64,000 nucleotides of DNA from Plazaster borealis (taxonomy: Eukaryota > Echinodermata > Asteroidea > Forcipulatida > Labidiasteridae): assembly GCA_021014325.1 (NCBI GenBank), contig CM037475.1:3379001-3443000 (forward strand). The letters run 5' to 3'. Made by a program: the position numbers and the translations under genes. Positions 1 through 9,162 of the stretch are shown piece by piece. Position 1 is the stretch's first letter, and each line of letters begins with the position of its first letter. The notes under the pieces were generated by a model. It did no database searches and had not been told where the DNA came from. It saw only the letters and a program-made list of their open reading frames with translations.

Positions 1-668
1 GGTATCCGTGATAATTGAATAAACAAACAGTTTTCAAAGGCTGTGGCATAGATTCACACAAGCAAGAATGTTTATTCTTTGTTTCATTATGGAGTCTGAG
101 GCAAAGATAAAGGGTCAAATTTGTTTTGTTTTAGTGATTTCGTTCATGTTGATCTTTAAAAAACATATTTTTAAAAGAAATCGTTTGCCCAAACAAATAT
201 TTGTCACAATAACAAACGATAAACAAGTATGTTTGTGTCGTTGATGTTTTCTTATGACATTGTTTGTTATAAATCGTTATTTAAATCTTTAATGGAAAGT
301 CAGTATTGCTCCATTTGTAATATTAATCGATACCAATGTATCGTTCGGTTTCATGCAGACCTAATTGCACATTGTACACGGAGAAGCGAATTCTCCTATT
401 CAAAGTAACGAAATAACACCAAGGTTGAAAAGGTAAACAATGTATTGTCCCTTCTTTATAACGTGATGTTTAGTATTCGTAATTGCATGCGTAGACTTGC
501 TATGAGTTTAACCAACATGGCGACTGCAGCGTCAGTAAATAACAGTTTAAAAAGAAATCGATTTTACTCGACGAATGTGTGAGCTGAATTTGTGCTGTAT
601 TTTGTTGTTACGGTAAATCCAATTCTCTTTCTCTGAGGGGTCTACGTCAAGCTGTTGTCTTGGCAACG
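1..668. other. Non-coding AT-rich DNA with a decayed copy of lectin 5' flank
   Basis: No convincing coding region is visible. Bases 60-180 resemble 28,905-29,000, the stretch in front of the Tigger-like transposase, so they are probably the edge of another copy of that element. From about 505 the sequence resembles the 5' flanks of the two lectin copies (3,610 onward and 25,140 onward), sharing the block with the GACTGCA...GTCAG...AATAAC pattern and a following ATCGATTT.ACTCG block. Confidence 0.4.
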
Positions 669-960
669 CTGGCAAAACGGCATCGCAGTATTATACTTCA
701 ATTTATTTCTTGATCGTGAATTCAATTAGTAACAATCAATGGCGGCTATGCTTGGTTCAACCATAGAGCTACAATCGCACCTTCAACGTCGCATCAACAT
801 CCCTCTAAAGGGAAGAGCCAACGCTGGCAAAACGGCATCGCAATATTATACTTCAATTTAATTCTTGATCGTGAATTCAATTAGTAACAATCATTGGCGC
901 CTATGCTTGGTTCAACCTTCAACGTCGCAACAATATCCCTCTGGGAAGAGCCATAGCAGG
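669..960. repeat. Tandem duplication, about 150 bp, two copies
   Basis: The sequence starting AACGCTGGCAAAACGGCATC occurs at about 667 and again at about 820. In both copies it is followed by the same run through GATCGTGAATTCAATTAG and TATGCTTGGTTCAACC, with a few mismatches. This is a direct duplication of a non-coding block. It forms part of the region that resembles the lectin gene 5' flank. Confidence 0.7.
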
Positions 961-1408
961 CAGCCATTTTGTTTCTCATCTCGTGACGACGGTATGGTGT
1001 TCACCACATACACCGATTACGAAGTACACTCCACGTACAAACCGACCAATGAGAGTATTACATGCTAATTAAAGGGAAACATTGCCTTCTGATTGGGCGC
1101 TTTGGAATTATTACGCTAATTATTCACGGTTAAATATCCACGGACAACCTTTGTACGAAAAGAAAAAAATTGTATTTACAAAGTAGCACTTGGTGAGAAC
1201 AATTGAAAACAAAAAGTATTTACGAAGTAGCACTGTTGGTATGCAAATAAGATATCGCTTTGTAATCTACAGGAACAAAATGGAAGGAACATAGCTTGTC
1301 CAGCAAGCAACGACAAGGCACATTAAAAATGTCAATGAAAGATGCTAGGCATCTTCGATCTGATGTTAAATATAATTCCACAATCAGTTCAACCTCACAA
1401 TTTACCGG

Positions 1409-2066
1409 TATAGACTGTGCAAGTCTCGCGCGCGTATCGGAACGAGAAAACACGTCAAACGAAGGACATTTTTTCTCTGAAATCAAATCTTTGTTTTAAA
1501 TTATACTCAATGATAAAATCTGAACAAATACTCATTACATGTTTATAAAATCAGTTTTAGTTTATATGATAAATACACAAATAATGTGTTAATTATTATT
1601 AAAGCAAACATTAAAACTGTGGTACAAGGATGCTTATTTGATCTTAACTTTTCTGAAACCACTTACGTGGATTTGCGATGGTCACACTGTCGTAAAATTA
1701 ACGCTTGACGCAGATTAGAGGACGCTGACGCCTCAACAACCAAAAGGCTTCGCGTTATAATTACAACATCTGGCGATTATCATCGCGCATATCGGAGGTG
1801 AGCACAAAAGTATAAATTTTGTGCAGCAACCGGAAGCTGAGGTGAAGTTTAATTCTCGGGTTTTTCTTCGTTATATTGTTGAATTGATTTTACTTTCCTA
1901 TTTTTTATCACTAAATATAACATTCCCAACAACATATTGTTCATGGTCATAAACCACGTTAAACTAAAATAATTGACAAAACAAAATCTTGCACACGTAA
2001 ATCTCCATGGTTGGGACCAAAATGGTCCCAGAAGTTCAAGTATGCGCGAGACTTGCACAGTCTATA
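1409..2066. mobile_element. MITE with GTGCAAGTCTCGCGCG terminal inverted repeats
   Basis: The left end reads TATAGACTGTGCAAGTCTCG and the right end is its inverted counterpart (GCGAGACTTGCACAGTCTAT). An internal GGGACCAAAATGGTCCCA palindrome lies near the right end. The same ends and a GGGACC...GGTCCC motif recur at 48,220-48,365 and 48,800-49,016, so this is a repeat family. No transposase frame is visible, hence a non-autonomous element. Confidence 0.6.
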
Positions 2067-2150
2067 GACAGAATAAATTGTGCAGACTCTTGGTGTTAAT
2101 GAAACTTTTTATGACGGTTTGTCTGGTCGTGTCGTTGTAACTATCTTCAG

Positions 2151-2560
2151 TTAAAGTGAAGGTAATACGTTTGGTAATCTCTCTTAAAATTAATGGCAAT
2201 ACAAACCTACTTGGTTAGAAGTACAGCAGCTTTCGATAGTATAAAGCATTTTGAGAATCATTTCACTTCGAAGTAATGTGGTTATGGAAAAAGATATCAG
2301 TTTTTATCCCCCAAAATTTGAATCTGAGAAACAATATTGTCAGTAACGTTTCTCAGAATTGTGTATACCAATTACGAATTATTCTTCCTGCGTGGACATA
2401 ACCGCTCCGGAATTTCGGCGATATCTCAAAAACGCGAAATTTTCACAGGTTAGTTTTATTGTATATCTACAGTTATATATAGGATTAAAACAATCGAACG
2501 GTTCCAAAAAAGCAAAGGTATACTTACCCTTTAACAAGATATACCCGTTGCTTAATAATG
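2151..2560. mobile_element. Partial copy of a TTAA-type MITE
   Basis: The block starting TTAAAGTGAAGGTAATACG matches 40,670-41,069 over its length (TTTGGTAAT, TTAATGGCAATA, AGTACAG.AGCTTT, CTTCCTGCGTGGACAT). The far end is less clear here than in the later copy. Short open frames inside it are in non-coding repeat and should not be read as genes. Confidence 0.55.
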
Positions 2561-2759
2561 CAAACACATCCAATTCTTAGCAAAACTCTTAAATGTTTGT
2601 GTGAATGAAAGAATTAAACATGGATATTGGTGGCGCACTTTATTATAGAGAATCCCCGTATTGGCAGGACTGTGATCCGCCAGGTTTGTCATCAGTCAAT
2701 TTACGACACAAGCGAGTCAGTGTCAAAGACATTAGAAGTAGCCGACCAATGAGAGTATT

Positions 2760-3505
2760 ACATGCTAATTAAAAGGAAACATTGTCTTCAGATTGGACGC
2801 TCTGGGCTATAGATAAAACGTTTGTCATAAAATCAATTAAGGTTGGAAAGATGTTTTAAAGTAGAATATGGCCAAGTTCGCGCAAGGAACAATGGTTAAC
2901 TAGCGGTTGTTCAGTGACGTACGTAGGGCATGCGCACAGAAGTTGAAGTGCGAACGACTCTAGTCATGTCATGTCAATACGACCGGCGACTCAACATACT
3001 TAATCAGTTTCTTATAACTGGTTCACTCTGCACTGTGCTATGAAAACGGCTAGTGGTAACCAGCGATGTGACCATGCCCAGTAGGCTGGTTCCAAATAGT
3101 CGACTAGAGTGGTCTCTTTCCTTACTCTATGAGTGGTCCAACTGAACTATCATCGACTAGACAGAGTTCGGGCTAAGTTAATCGAACTATGGTCAACGAT
3201 AGACCTTGCGCGAACTTGGCCATATAATGATTCACACAACTATCCCTCGAAAATGTTTGGTTTTCCTTTGACTTCGTAAACTAACAGGGTCCGCCATTTT
3301 GTGGAACCAAATTGTTATACTACACAAAATGGCGGACCGTGTTAGTTCACGAAGTAAAAAGAAAAACCGCATAATCTCGTGGGATAGTTTTGTAAATCAT
3401 TATACTCTACTTTTAAAACATCTTTCCAACCATATTAATGTCATAACAGACGCTTTTTATAGCCCAAAGCGCCCAATCCGAAGGCAACGTATCCCTTTAA
3501 CACAT
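2760..3505. mobile_element. Fold-back element with long inverted arms
   Basis: The left arm (about 2,760-2,870 plus 3,222-3,310) is the inverted complement of about 3,317-3,505. The centre is a hairpin around two GTCCGCCATTTTGTG blocks at about 3,289 and 3,330. The arms are about 190 bp with roughly 10-15 percent mismatch. The left arm is interrupted by another transposon at 2,870-3,221. The 98-codon open frame at 3,299-3,595 lies within an arm and is not a gene. Confidence 0.65.
2870..3221. mobile_element. MITE, GGCCAAGTTCGCGCAAGGA family, copy 1
   Basis: The element starts GGCCAAGTTCGCGCAAGGA and ends in the inverted form CTTGCGCGAACTTGGCC. It is flanked by ATAT on both sides. Two further copies lie at 39,427-39,760 (opposite orientation) and 44,996-45,310. 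The uninterrupted arm of the surrounding fold-back shows the pre-insertion sequence, which supports ATAT as a 4-bp target duplication. No coding frame. Confidence 0.75.
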
Positions 3506-3961
3506 AAGGTCATTAACAAACAATTTATAAGCCCTGAATGGTACCGTAGTGTTACCTCTCTGAAACTAATTCTCGAATCTGATGTAGAATGCTAGTGAGC
3601 ATAAGCCAATAATGTTATGGCGACTGCAAAGTCAGAAAATAACGGTTTTTAAATGAGATCGATTTCACTCGGCGGTTGGGCAGGCTGGTATTGTGTTGAA
3701 TTTATTGTCAGGAAGTCGGATTCTTAAGACTCCGTGGTTTAAATTAAGCTGTTTCCATGGAAACACTGACGCACTACCATTGAAAATTACCATTTCAATA
3801 GAATACTTTCAACGTTGTAACTACAATCCTCTGGTAGCAACCAAAGCAGGCAGCCGTTTAGTCCATCATCATCTGTCAACGTTTATTGTTTGGAAATAGG
3901 TCAACTCTCAAACTCATTTCTCCGTTACGATCAATTTCAATTATTTTGAGTAAATAACAAG

Positions 3962-4615
3962 ATGCGTATAGTTAAAGTGTTAAGTCTTTTTCTTGGCGTT
4001 TACTGTGGCAATCTATTGGCTAAAATCTGCCCTCCTGATTGGCACCGATACGGCGAGTCATGTTACTTCATTATAAAGGACAAGATGGATTGGTAACAAG
4101 CAAATCGCACTTGTGCCGAGTCACGAGCAAACCTGGCCGTCCCAAACTCACAATCCGAACAGGAATACATATGGGAACTATTCCTGAAAGAACCTGGTTC
4201 GACATCAAACCGTCTGTGGATTGGTTGCAATGACATCGAGGAGGAGGGAACTTGGCAGCACTGTCCGTTGAAGGGTGAGACCAACGCCTATGAGAATTGG
4301 GTGGATGGAGAGCCAAATGACTCTGGAGATGGTGGAGATGGTGAAGACTGTGGATCCCAAGCCAATTGGAGTAATGGTCAATGGAATGATGTCAACTGCG
4401 ACATCCCTTTCTTTGCTATATGCGAGCTCCCTGTCAGCAGTGGTGGCCGCCTCACTCATCAGTGCCTGCTACACTACGCCATGGAGGAGTTACTGGGTGA
4501 ATGCGTCGGATCGTGCGGGAAGGCTTGCCGATCACATCCCCGATGTCACTCCTTCAATCTGCTGGAACAAGATGGAGGGAAGATGGTTTGTCCAGGAAGC
4601 AGCAAGGGTCGTTAG
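3962..4615 (+). pseudogene. C-type lectin with PAN/Apple-like tail, copy A (in-frame stop)
   Basis: The reading frame begins with a hydrophobic signal-like N-terminus (MRIVKVLSLFLG...). It continues into a C-type lectin domain with the usual CPPDW start, WIGCND, an EPN sugar-specificity triplet (mannose type in known lectins), the WND calcium motif and a closing CEL. After it come about 55 residues with a cysteine pattern and RSHPRCHSFNLL run that resemble the start of a PAN/Apple domain. Codon 45 is TAA at 4,094-4,096 where copy B (25.8 kb) has a tyrosine codon. A codon is also missing near residue 80 relative to copy B. No intron is needed to read it. The protein would be a secreted carbohydrate-binding protein. 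As written it is truncated in the lectin domain, so I call it a pseudogene. Confidence 0.8.
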
Positions 4616-5181
4616 AAAACGAAGGAGAAATGAAGGAGAAAATGGAGGACGCAGAAAACGATTGTTTAAAGTATTGATGACATACACAACTTTTAACTCT
4701 TGGTGTTTACTGAAGATATATTGGTGAATTGTTGTTTGTCAGCAACTCTGTTTTCTATTGGATGATCAATTTCATTATGACTACAGATCTTGATGTATGT
4801 TAGGCACTATATATCAAGTAATTCGAGTATCCTAGCTGTTGTGTTATGATGTATCTGAACCATTATTTTCTTAGCATAATTTTCAAGTATTTATTTTGAG
4901 GACGTTCTGCAAACCATGGACAGAGCATGATTTGACGTGCCTTTTGTCGTAAACAATCTCAGTCCAAATCTCAACAATGGCCTAGAATTGCTAACCCACA
5001 CTCAAATGGAGCAAATTTGAACTTCACTTCAGGCGTGCAGCATTAATAAAGGAACCAAGATGGTGTTTCTCGATACACGTTTGAGATTTGAAGTGCGTTA
5101 AACAGTCACATGATCTCATTTCCAACAACTTTTACACCAATTTACTGATAACACTAATTCTACAAGATAACTTTTAACATT
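4616..5181. other. 3' flank of lectin copy A, no gene seen
   Basis: This is AT-rich non-coding DNA shared with 26,430-26,945. It includes the start of a TCTATTGGATGATCAATTT block whose inverted partner is present in the related 3' flanks at 21.7 and 27.9 kb. It ends at the Polinton insertion point. Confidence 0.6.
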
Positions 5182-5451
5182 AGTAGTAGGAACAATGGGG
5201 GTTCTGGACCACCTTGCTTTGGGGTATATACAAATAGAGCACATGGGGTTTGCTCCCAGCTTTTTTGATAGGGCTCGCCCCGCTCTCTTGGTGGGCTGCT
5301 GGTTCTAGACCACTTTTGGGTTGGGGTATATATACAAATAGAGCACATGGGGTTCTACTAAATTTTCGTATACGAAAATTAGGTTTTAATAGGGCTCGCC
5401 CCGCTCTCTTGGCGGGCTCGACCCACAGCCAGCGACTTTCAACCTTAACGC
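5182..5451 (+). repeat. Polinton left terminal inverted repeat
   Basis: It is nearly identical to the inverted 20,520-20,789. Inside, a module of about 110 bp is repeated twice: a GGGGTATATACAAATAGAG stretch followed by AGGGCTCGCCCCGCTCTC. A TTTTCGTATACGAAAA palindrome separates the two in both ends. The TATATACA stretches could be promoter elements, but nothing else supports that. Confidence 0.9.
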
Positions 5452-5609
5452 TTCAACTTTCGTCTACGAAGGTTGAACACGATGGAGTGTAGCACGGTAT
5501 ACACAATGAGTGAACCCAACTGTAGACGTTTACGTTTGTGAATAACTGGGTGGAGGTTCGTTAAGTTTGCTACCACGGCTGAATTTAAAACTGGCAAAGC
5601 AACCGCACT

Positions 5610-6250
5610 TTATTTCAGTGTCGTTGCCGCAAGCTCTTTCATTATTGAAGCTCGGGCTTCGGCCATCAGCTCGTTTTTTGCTACTTCGTTGGTTTGAGCT
5701 GCGTATACTTTGCGGCTTTTTTTCTGAATATCAGCTTTTATTTGTCGATATTTATTTATTTCGTTTATTACGAGCTTGAACTCTTCAGGGAGATGTGCCC
5801 ATCTTGTAGCGCTTGTGAGATCACATCTGAAACGCTGTTGAGCTTAGATAGAGCGAGAACACGAATCTCATCGTGTTTTTTAGCTTTTACAAGGAGCCGC
5901 CGAGAGACGAACTTACCGGCAATACCGGCAAGACCACAAACACCTGCAGCTGCTTCAAGTGCAATGACAATAGGCGCAGCTATGATTGTGGAGAGCAATC
6001 CTACACCAGTAGCTCCCATTCCAAGGCATGATAGAATCAACACTGTGTCAATACCATCAACGATATTGATAGATCTACGGTACTTTTTGTACAGCTTACT
6101 TCTGTCTTCTATCTCTTTTTCAAGTTTGCGTTCGAGGTTGCGGATTTCAGTCAGGCGATAATTAGAGCCTGTGCTGTTGTCCTCAGGCTCAAGAACGGGA
6201 TACAATCGCTCAGTTGTTTCGATGGTAGGAGCTGTTGGTATCTTAGGCAT
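5610..6250 (-). pseudogene. Polinton-type membrane protein of unknown function, frameshifted
   Basis: I choose the start MPKIP at 6,250 because its ATG overlaps the stop of the upstream minor-capsid-like gene (ATGCCTAA), a tight Polinton-style junction. The N-terminal half is charged and probably coiled coil (about residues 30-65). A long glycine/alanine-rich hydrophobic stretch follows (about 70-130). The frame closes at 5,768, but an open frame continues in another register to a stop at 5,610, so a single frameshift near 5,790 is inferred. Similar proteins are recurrent in invertebrate Polintons; I know of no assigned function. Confidence 0.6.
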
Positions 6251-6916
6251 TTTCTCGAATTTCAAGCACAACAGTTATGGGTTTGCTATGGTTTTGTAGC
6301 AACAGGTTATGTTTATCTAACGCGCGAAGGTTCAATTGATGTATGTGCCCAACTTCAAGTGTTTTGTACATAGGACAAATAGGATTAATGTTTATAACAC
6401 CTTTGGGTGCGGCTGGGGTTATGGCTAGTAGTGTTGAAGGAGCGCCATCAACGATGTTGGAGGTTGTAGAAAGTTGATCGAGGTGTATGTATACCCACTT
6501 GTGAATATCGAAGTTAGAGGGTCTGTCTCCTCGTATTTCCCATTAATCCAACCTTTTTCGCTGATACCCAACAGGCGGCGTATATCAGAGGGTATTTTTA
6601 AGGCTCCGCCCGTTGGAATGCTGAACATGACTAGATTTGTTGCTTTATCTATCTCGACCGATACTTGGGGCAGCTCTTTTGTGAACAGATTTTGTAGGTA
6701 TTCAAAGGTATATAATCCAGCAGGGATCATAATCTTTCGAGGTTTATCATCCAAGTTAGAACGCCACAAAATTCCAGCTGAATGCCCAATATTTCGATGG
6801 CTAACCTCATAATGCAAACCTCTGAGGGCAGCATAGAGCTTGCCATCTGTATTATCGATTACAGTCTGGAGATGCGACGCTTCTTCATTTTGAATATCGG
6901 TTAGTGTCACAAACAT
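6243..6916 (-). pseudogene. Minor capsid (penton-like) protein candidate 1, frameshifted
   Basis: It starts at an ATG (MFVTLTD...) and reads 163 codons to 6,425. The expected C-terminal strands continue in another frame to a stop at 6,243. The inferred frameshift is near 6,480. Seen features are a GLYTFEYLQNLF segment, then an alternating-strand region and an LLGI segment, an arrangement that in penton/minor-capsid proteins of this virus group precedes the jelly-roll core. A terminal VVLEI-type strand closes it. Assignment rests on this pattern and on genome position, not on a database match. A second, more decayed relative lies directly upstream at 6,985-7,685. Confidence 0.55.
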
Positions 6917-6918
6917 AA

Positions 6919-7013
6919 CTAATCTTTTGTCTACGAAAGATTGTTAATGCGGTTATACCAAACAAAGCTTATAGCTTCAACACAGCTAATCTTTTGCTTG
7001 CAAAAGATTAATT
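6919..7013. repeat. Two ATCTTTTG-type palindromes
   Basis: A CTTTTGTCTACGAAAG palindrome sits just upstream of the minor-capsid-like start (about 6,920-6,942) and an ATCTTTTGCTTGCAAAAGAT palindrome lies at about 6,988-7,008. The second supplies the last codons and stop region of the next gene. Both belong to the palindrome family that recurs throughout this element. Confidence 0.8.
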
Positions 7014-7685
7014 TCAAGTACTGCAGTCATAGAGATAGGATTGTCACGCATATCCTCACCATATTCATCTAACACGAGAAAGTTTAGTTTATATATGTGT
7101 CCTGTTTTAAGTTTTTTGTACATAGGGTAAGCAAGGTTAACGTTTACACTGCTTTCAGATTTGAACGGGGTTATGGTTAGCAGCGACGAGGGGGCGCCAT
7201 CAATAGTATTAGAAGCCGCATTAAGTTGATTGAGGTGTATAGAAACCAGGTTAGGGGTATGGAACCTTGAGGGTCTAATTCCATCTACTCTTCCTTGGAA
7301 CCAATGACCGTCAAAAGATTAGAGAGAATGCCCAATAGTGAACACATTGCATCATCAAATTTAAAAACATAGAAAAACTCCTGACATTGATACTGACAAA
7401 CCCCGTTGTTTTGTTCATTTGGAGTACTATTTGGGGTATATTTGCTTTGAAAAACTGTTGTATATCTTCAAAGGTGTACATTCCTCGAACAACTTTAATC
7501 GAGGTATAACTAAGATTATTATTACTGTCAAACTTAAGATCAACAGTAGAGTCAACATCAAGAGTGTTAGTTTTTTTAAAATGCAACTCTCTTAGGGCAA
7601 CACAGAGTTTACCATTTACATTGTTAATTGCGGGTTGGAGGAGCGGCGCTTCTCTCTTTTGAATATTGGTTTGTGTAACAAACAT
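6985..7685 (-). pseudogene. Minor capsid (penton-like) candidate 2, decayed duplicate
   Basis: The N-terminus (MFVTQTNIQ...) and the layout (GKLCVALREL, then GMYTFEDIQQFF) parallel candidate 1, so the two are tandem duplicates. The open frame stops at 7,311. Similar downstream sequence continues in other frames to about 6,985, where a palindrome replaces the natural end. Divergence between the copies is high, so the duplication is old. More than one frameshift is present. Confidence 0.5.
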
Positions 7686-7710
7686 AGCGAACTTTGCAAA
7701 TAATCTTTTG

Positions 7711-7751
7711 AACTTATACGAGTATAACTTAAACTTTGCAAGCAAAGTTTG
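7711..7751. repeat. Two adjacent palindromes between divergent genes
   Basis: A near-palindrome of the ACTTATACGAGTATAA type lies at 7,711-7,730 and AAACTTTGCAAGCAAAGTTT follows at 7,732-7,751. They occupy the gap between the start of the minus-strand minor-capsid-like gene and the plus-strand gene at 7,759. They could serve as divergent promoter elements or simply be inserted repeats. Confidence 0.7.
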
Positions 7752-7758
7752 TGCAGTT

Positions 7759-8406
7759 ATGTCTAACCAAGCTTATAGCTTTAACACAGATGCATCTTAC
7801 CAAACAGGTGGGGTATACTCCGCAAAATCTCAACTCGTATTGCAAAATGTTACAATACAGGTTGATACGGGGGCGGCGAGCTTTGACACCGTCTTTCCGG
7901 ATATATTGTCGGCGGAGCGGTATAGGCTGCCACACGTACAAAGTGATGATGTAGTGGACACGTGGAGCTCAAACCCGATGAAATTTTGGCAAAATAAGAT
8001 TAACTTTGCAGTGTGGTGTGCTACCACAGGTTGCGGTGTCTCTGCAGAAGACCATCTTAGCTCTAAAGTCCCGATGGTGCGATCAGTCTACCGCTTTCAC
8101 GTATACTACCAGGTGCGAAGGATTCTTGAAGGGATGCAGGTGCCACTCCCACAGGATGACACTTGGGATGCCTTTGATACCCCATACAACCAGAGGGTAT
8201 ATGAGCAAATTTGCGCGGAGTTTGGTGTCTCACCGCACACCGACTGGCGGCAGAGCATCGACCAAAATAGTGGTCTTGGAACGCCGTATCATTGGTGGAA
8301 AGGTTCAGTGCTCTCTATTAAAGAAGTGAGCAACGATTTGGTTGCTAGTGGGGTCTTAACCCCAGCTTCGGTGTTTCGTCGAACGACTATAGAAAAGACC
8401 GCATGA
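7759..8406 (+). CDS. Conserved Polinton protein, N-terminal part (virion-protein candidate)
   Basis: The start is the first in-frame ATG after the palindromes (MSNQAYSF...). The protein is 215 residues with no signal peptide or membrane segment. It contains an aromatic-rich core (SSNPMKFWQNKINFAVW, YRFHVYYQVRRIL). Its TGA overlaps the ATG of the next gene (ATGA at 8,403-8,406). In relatives I associate with this family the two parts look like one protein, so either a frameshift or a translational coupling explains the split. The function is unknown to me; location beside capsid genes suggests a virion role. Confidence 0.7.
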   Translation: MSNQAYSFNTDASYQTGGVYSAKSQLVLQNVTIQVDTGAASFDTVFPDILSAERYRLPHVQSDDVVDTWSSNPMKFWQNKINFAVWCATTGCGVSAEDHLSSKVPMVRSVYRFHVYYQVRRILEGMQVPLPQDDTWDAFDTPYNQRVYEQICAEFGVSPHTDWRQSIDQNSGLGTPYHWWKGSVLSIKEVSNDLVASGVLTPASVFRRTTIEKTA

Positions 8407-9104
8407 GCTTTGGTGATAGACCAGCCACGTTCAGCGTCGACTACATCGGTCAGGGGCCAGAAGGAGACCAAGCATGGACAACATTTGTTCTCGACAAGTC
8501 GGAGGGCTTTACCCAACCTGGGGTTGAAAGAATCAACGACTCTATCCGAACATACGTGTGGGCTATCCTAGGCGCACAGGCGCAGATTCGCTCGAGTATT
8601 ATTGGCACCGGTGCCGCATTTGACACCCAGAAACAGTTCTTAGCGAATGTTGAGGATGCAGTCTCAAGCCCTGTAGATCTCCCGAGTGCGGTGGCACGCT
8701 ACCAAGACATGCTTCGATACGCCCGCTCTAAGGTTGACTATGTATTCGGAATTGGTTTGTATATGGCTCCCAGCAACATGGAGTTGCAGATTGGAACTAT
8801 TCAGGACTACAACAACGAGATTGTGATCGCGGAGCAGGGGCAAAATTTGGGCTTTAACAATGGTATAAATGCAGTTGTCGAGAATTTGTTACCTGTAAAG
8901 GATATGGAGGGGCCTCCTGCAAGGCCAGCACACCTAGCTCAAACTCCGGAAGTTAGTTTGATGGGACCGGTTTTGGCACAGCCTGATATCGACGTAGATG
9001 AAAGACAAACTTTCGTAGACGAAAGTTTAGCGCACTATGATGGGCGAACTGCACTTGTTGTTGGTGGCGTTGCTCTTGGTCTCGGTTGGCTCGCTCTACG
9101 CTAA
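8403..9104 (+). CDS. Conserved Polinton protein, C-terminal part with tail anchor
   Basis: This 233-residue frame overlaps the preceding stop by four bases (ATGA). It contains a segment GFTQPGVERINDSIRTYVW and ends with a hydrophobic helix (LVVGGVALGLGWLAL), consistent with a membrane tail. Residues TFVDESL near the C-terminus are encoded by an ACTTTCGTAGACGAAAGT palindrome at 9,008-9,029, so a repeat has been absorbed in frame. Stop is followed at once by three more palindromes. Confidence 0.7.
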   Translation: MSFGDRPATFSVDYIGQGPEGDQAWTTFVLDKSEGFTQPGVERINDSIRTYVWAILGAQAQIRSSIIGTGAAFDTQKQFLANVEDAVSSPVDLPSAVARYQDMLRYARSKVDYVFGIGLYMAPSNMELQIGTIQDYNNEIVIAEQGQNLGFNNGINAVVENLLPVKDMEGPPARPAHLAQTPEVSLMGPVLAQPDIDVDERQTFVDESLAHYDGRTALVVGGVALGLGWLALR

Positions 9105-9162
9105 AACTTTTGTCTACAAAAAACTTTTGTCTACAAAAAACTTTTGTCTACAAAAGTTTATC
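9104..9162. repeat. Triple AACTTTTGTCTACAAAA palindrome run
   Basis: Three head-to-tail copies of AACTTTTGTCTACAAAA fill the gap between the convergent genes ending at 9,104 and 9,161. The last copy is a complete palindrome ending AAAAGTTTA. Hairpins here would sit at the 3' ends of both transcripts, so a terminator or 3'-processing role is conceivable but unproven. Confidence 0.85.

Larger units (their letters stand above)
3610..5181 (+). repeat. Segmental duplication unit A, left part
   Basis: This block matches 25,130-26,945 in the same order: promoter-side sequence, lectin gene, 3' flank, and the AT-rich stretch ending in AACTTTTAACATT. It continues at 20,790 after the Polinton insertion. 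Similarity is high across the lectin gene and lower upstream. Confidence 0.8.

Noticed and set aside
3299..3595. 98-codon frame beginning at the fold-back centre
   Set aside because: It lies within an inverted-repeat arm, whose mirror arm does not keep the frame.
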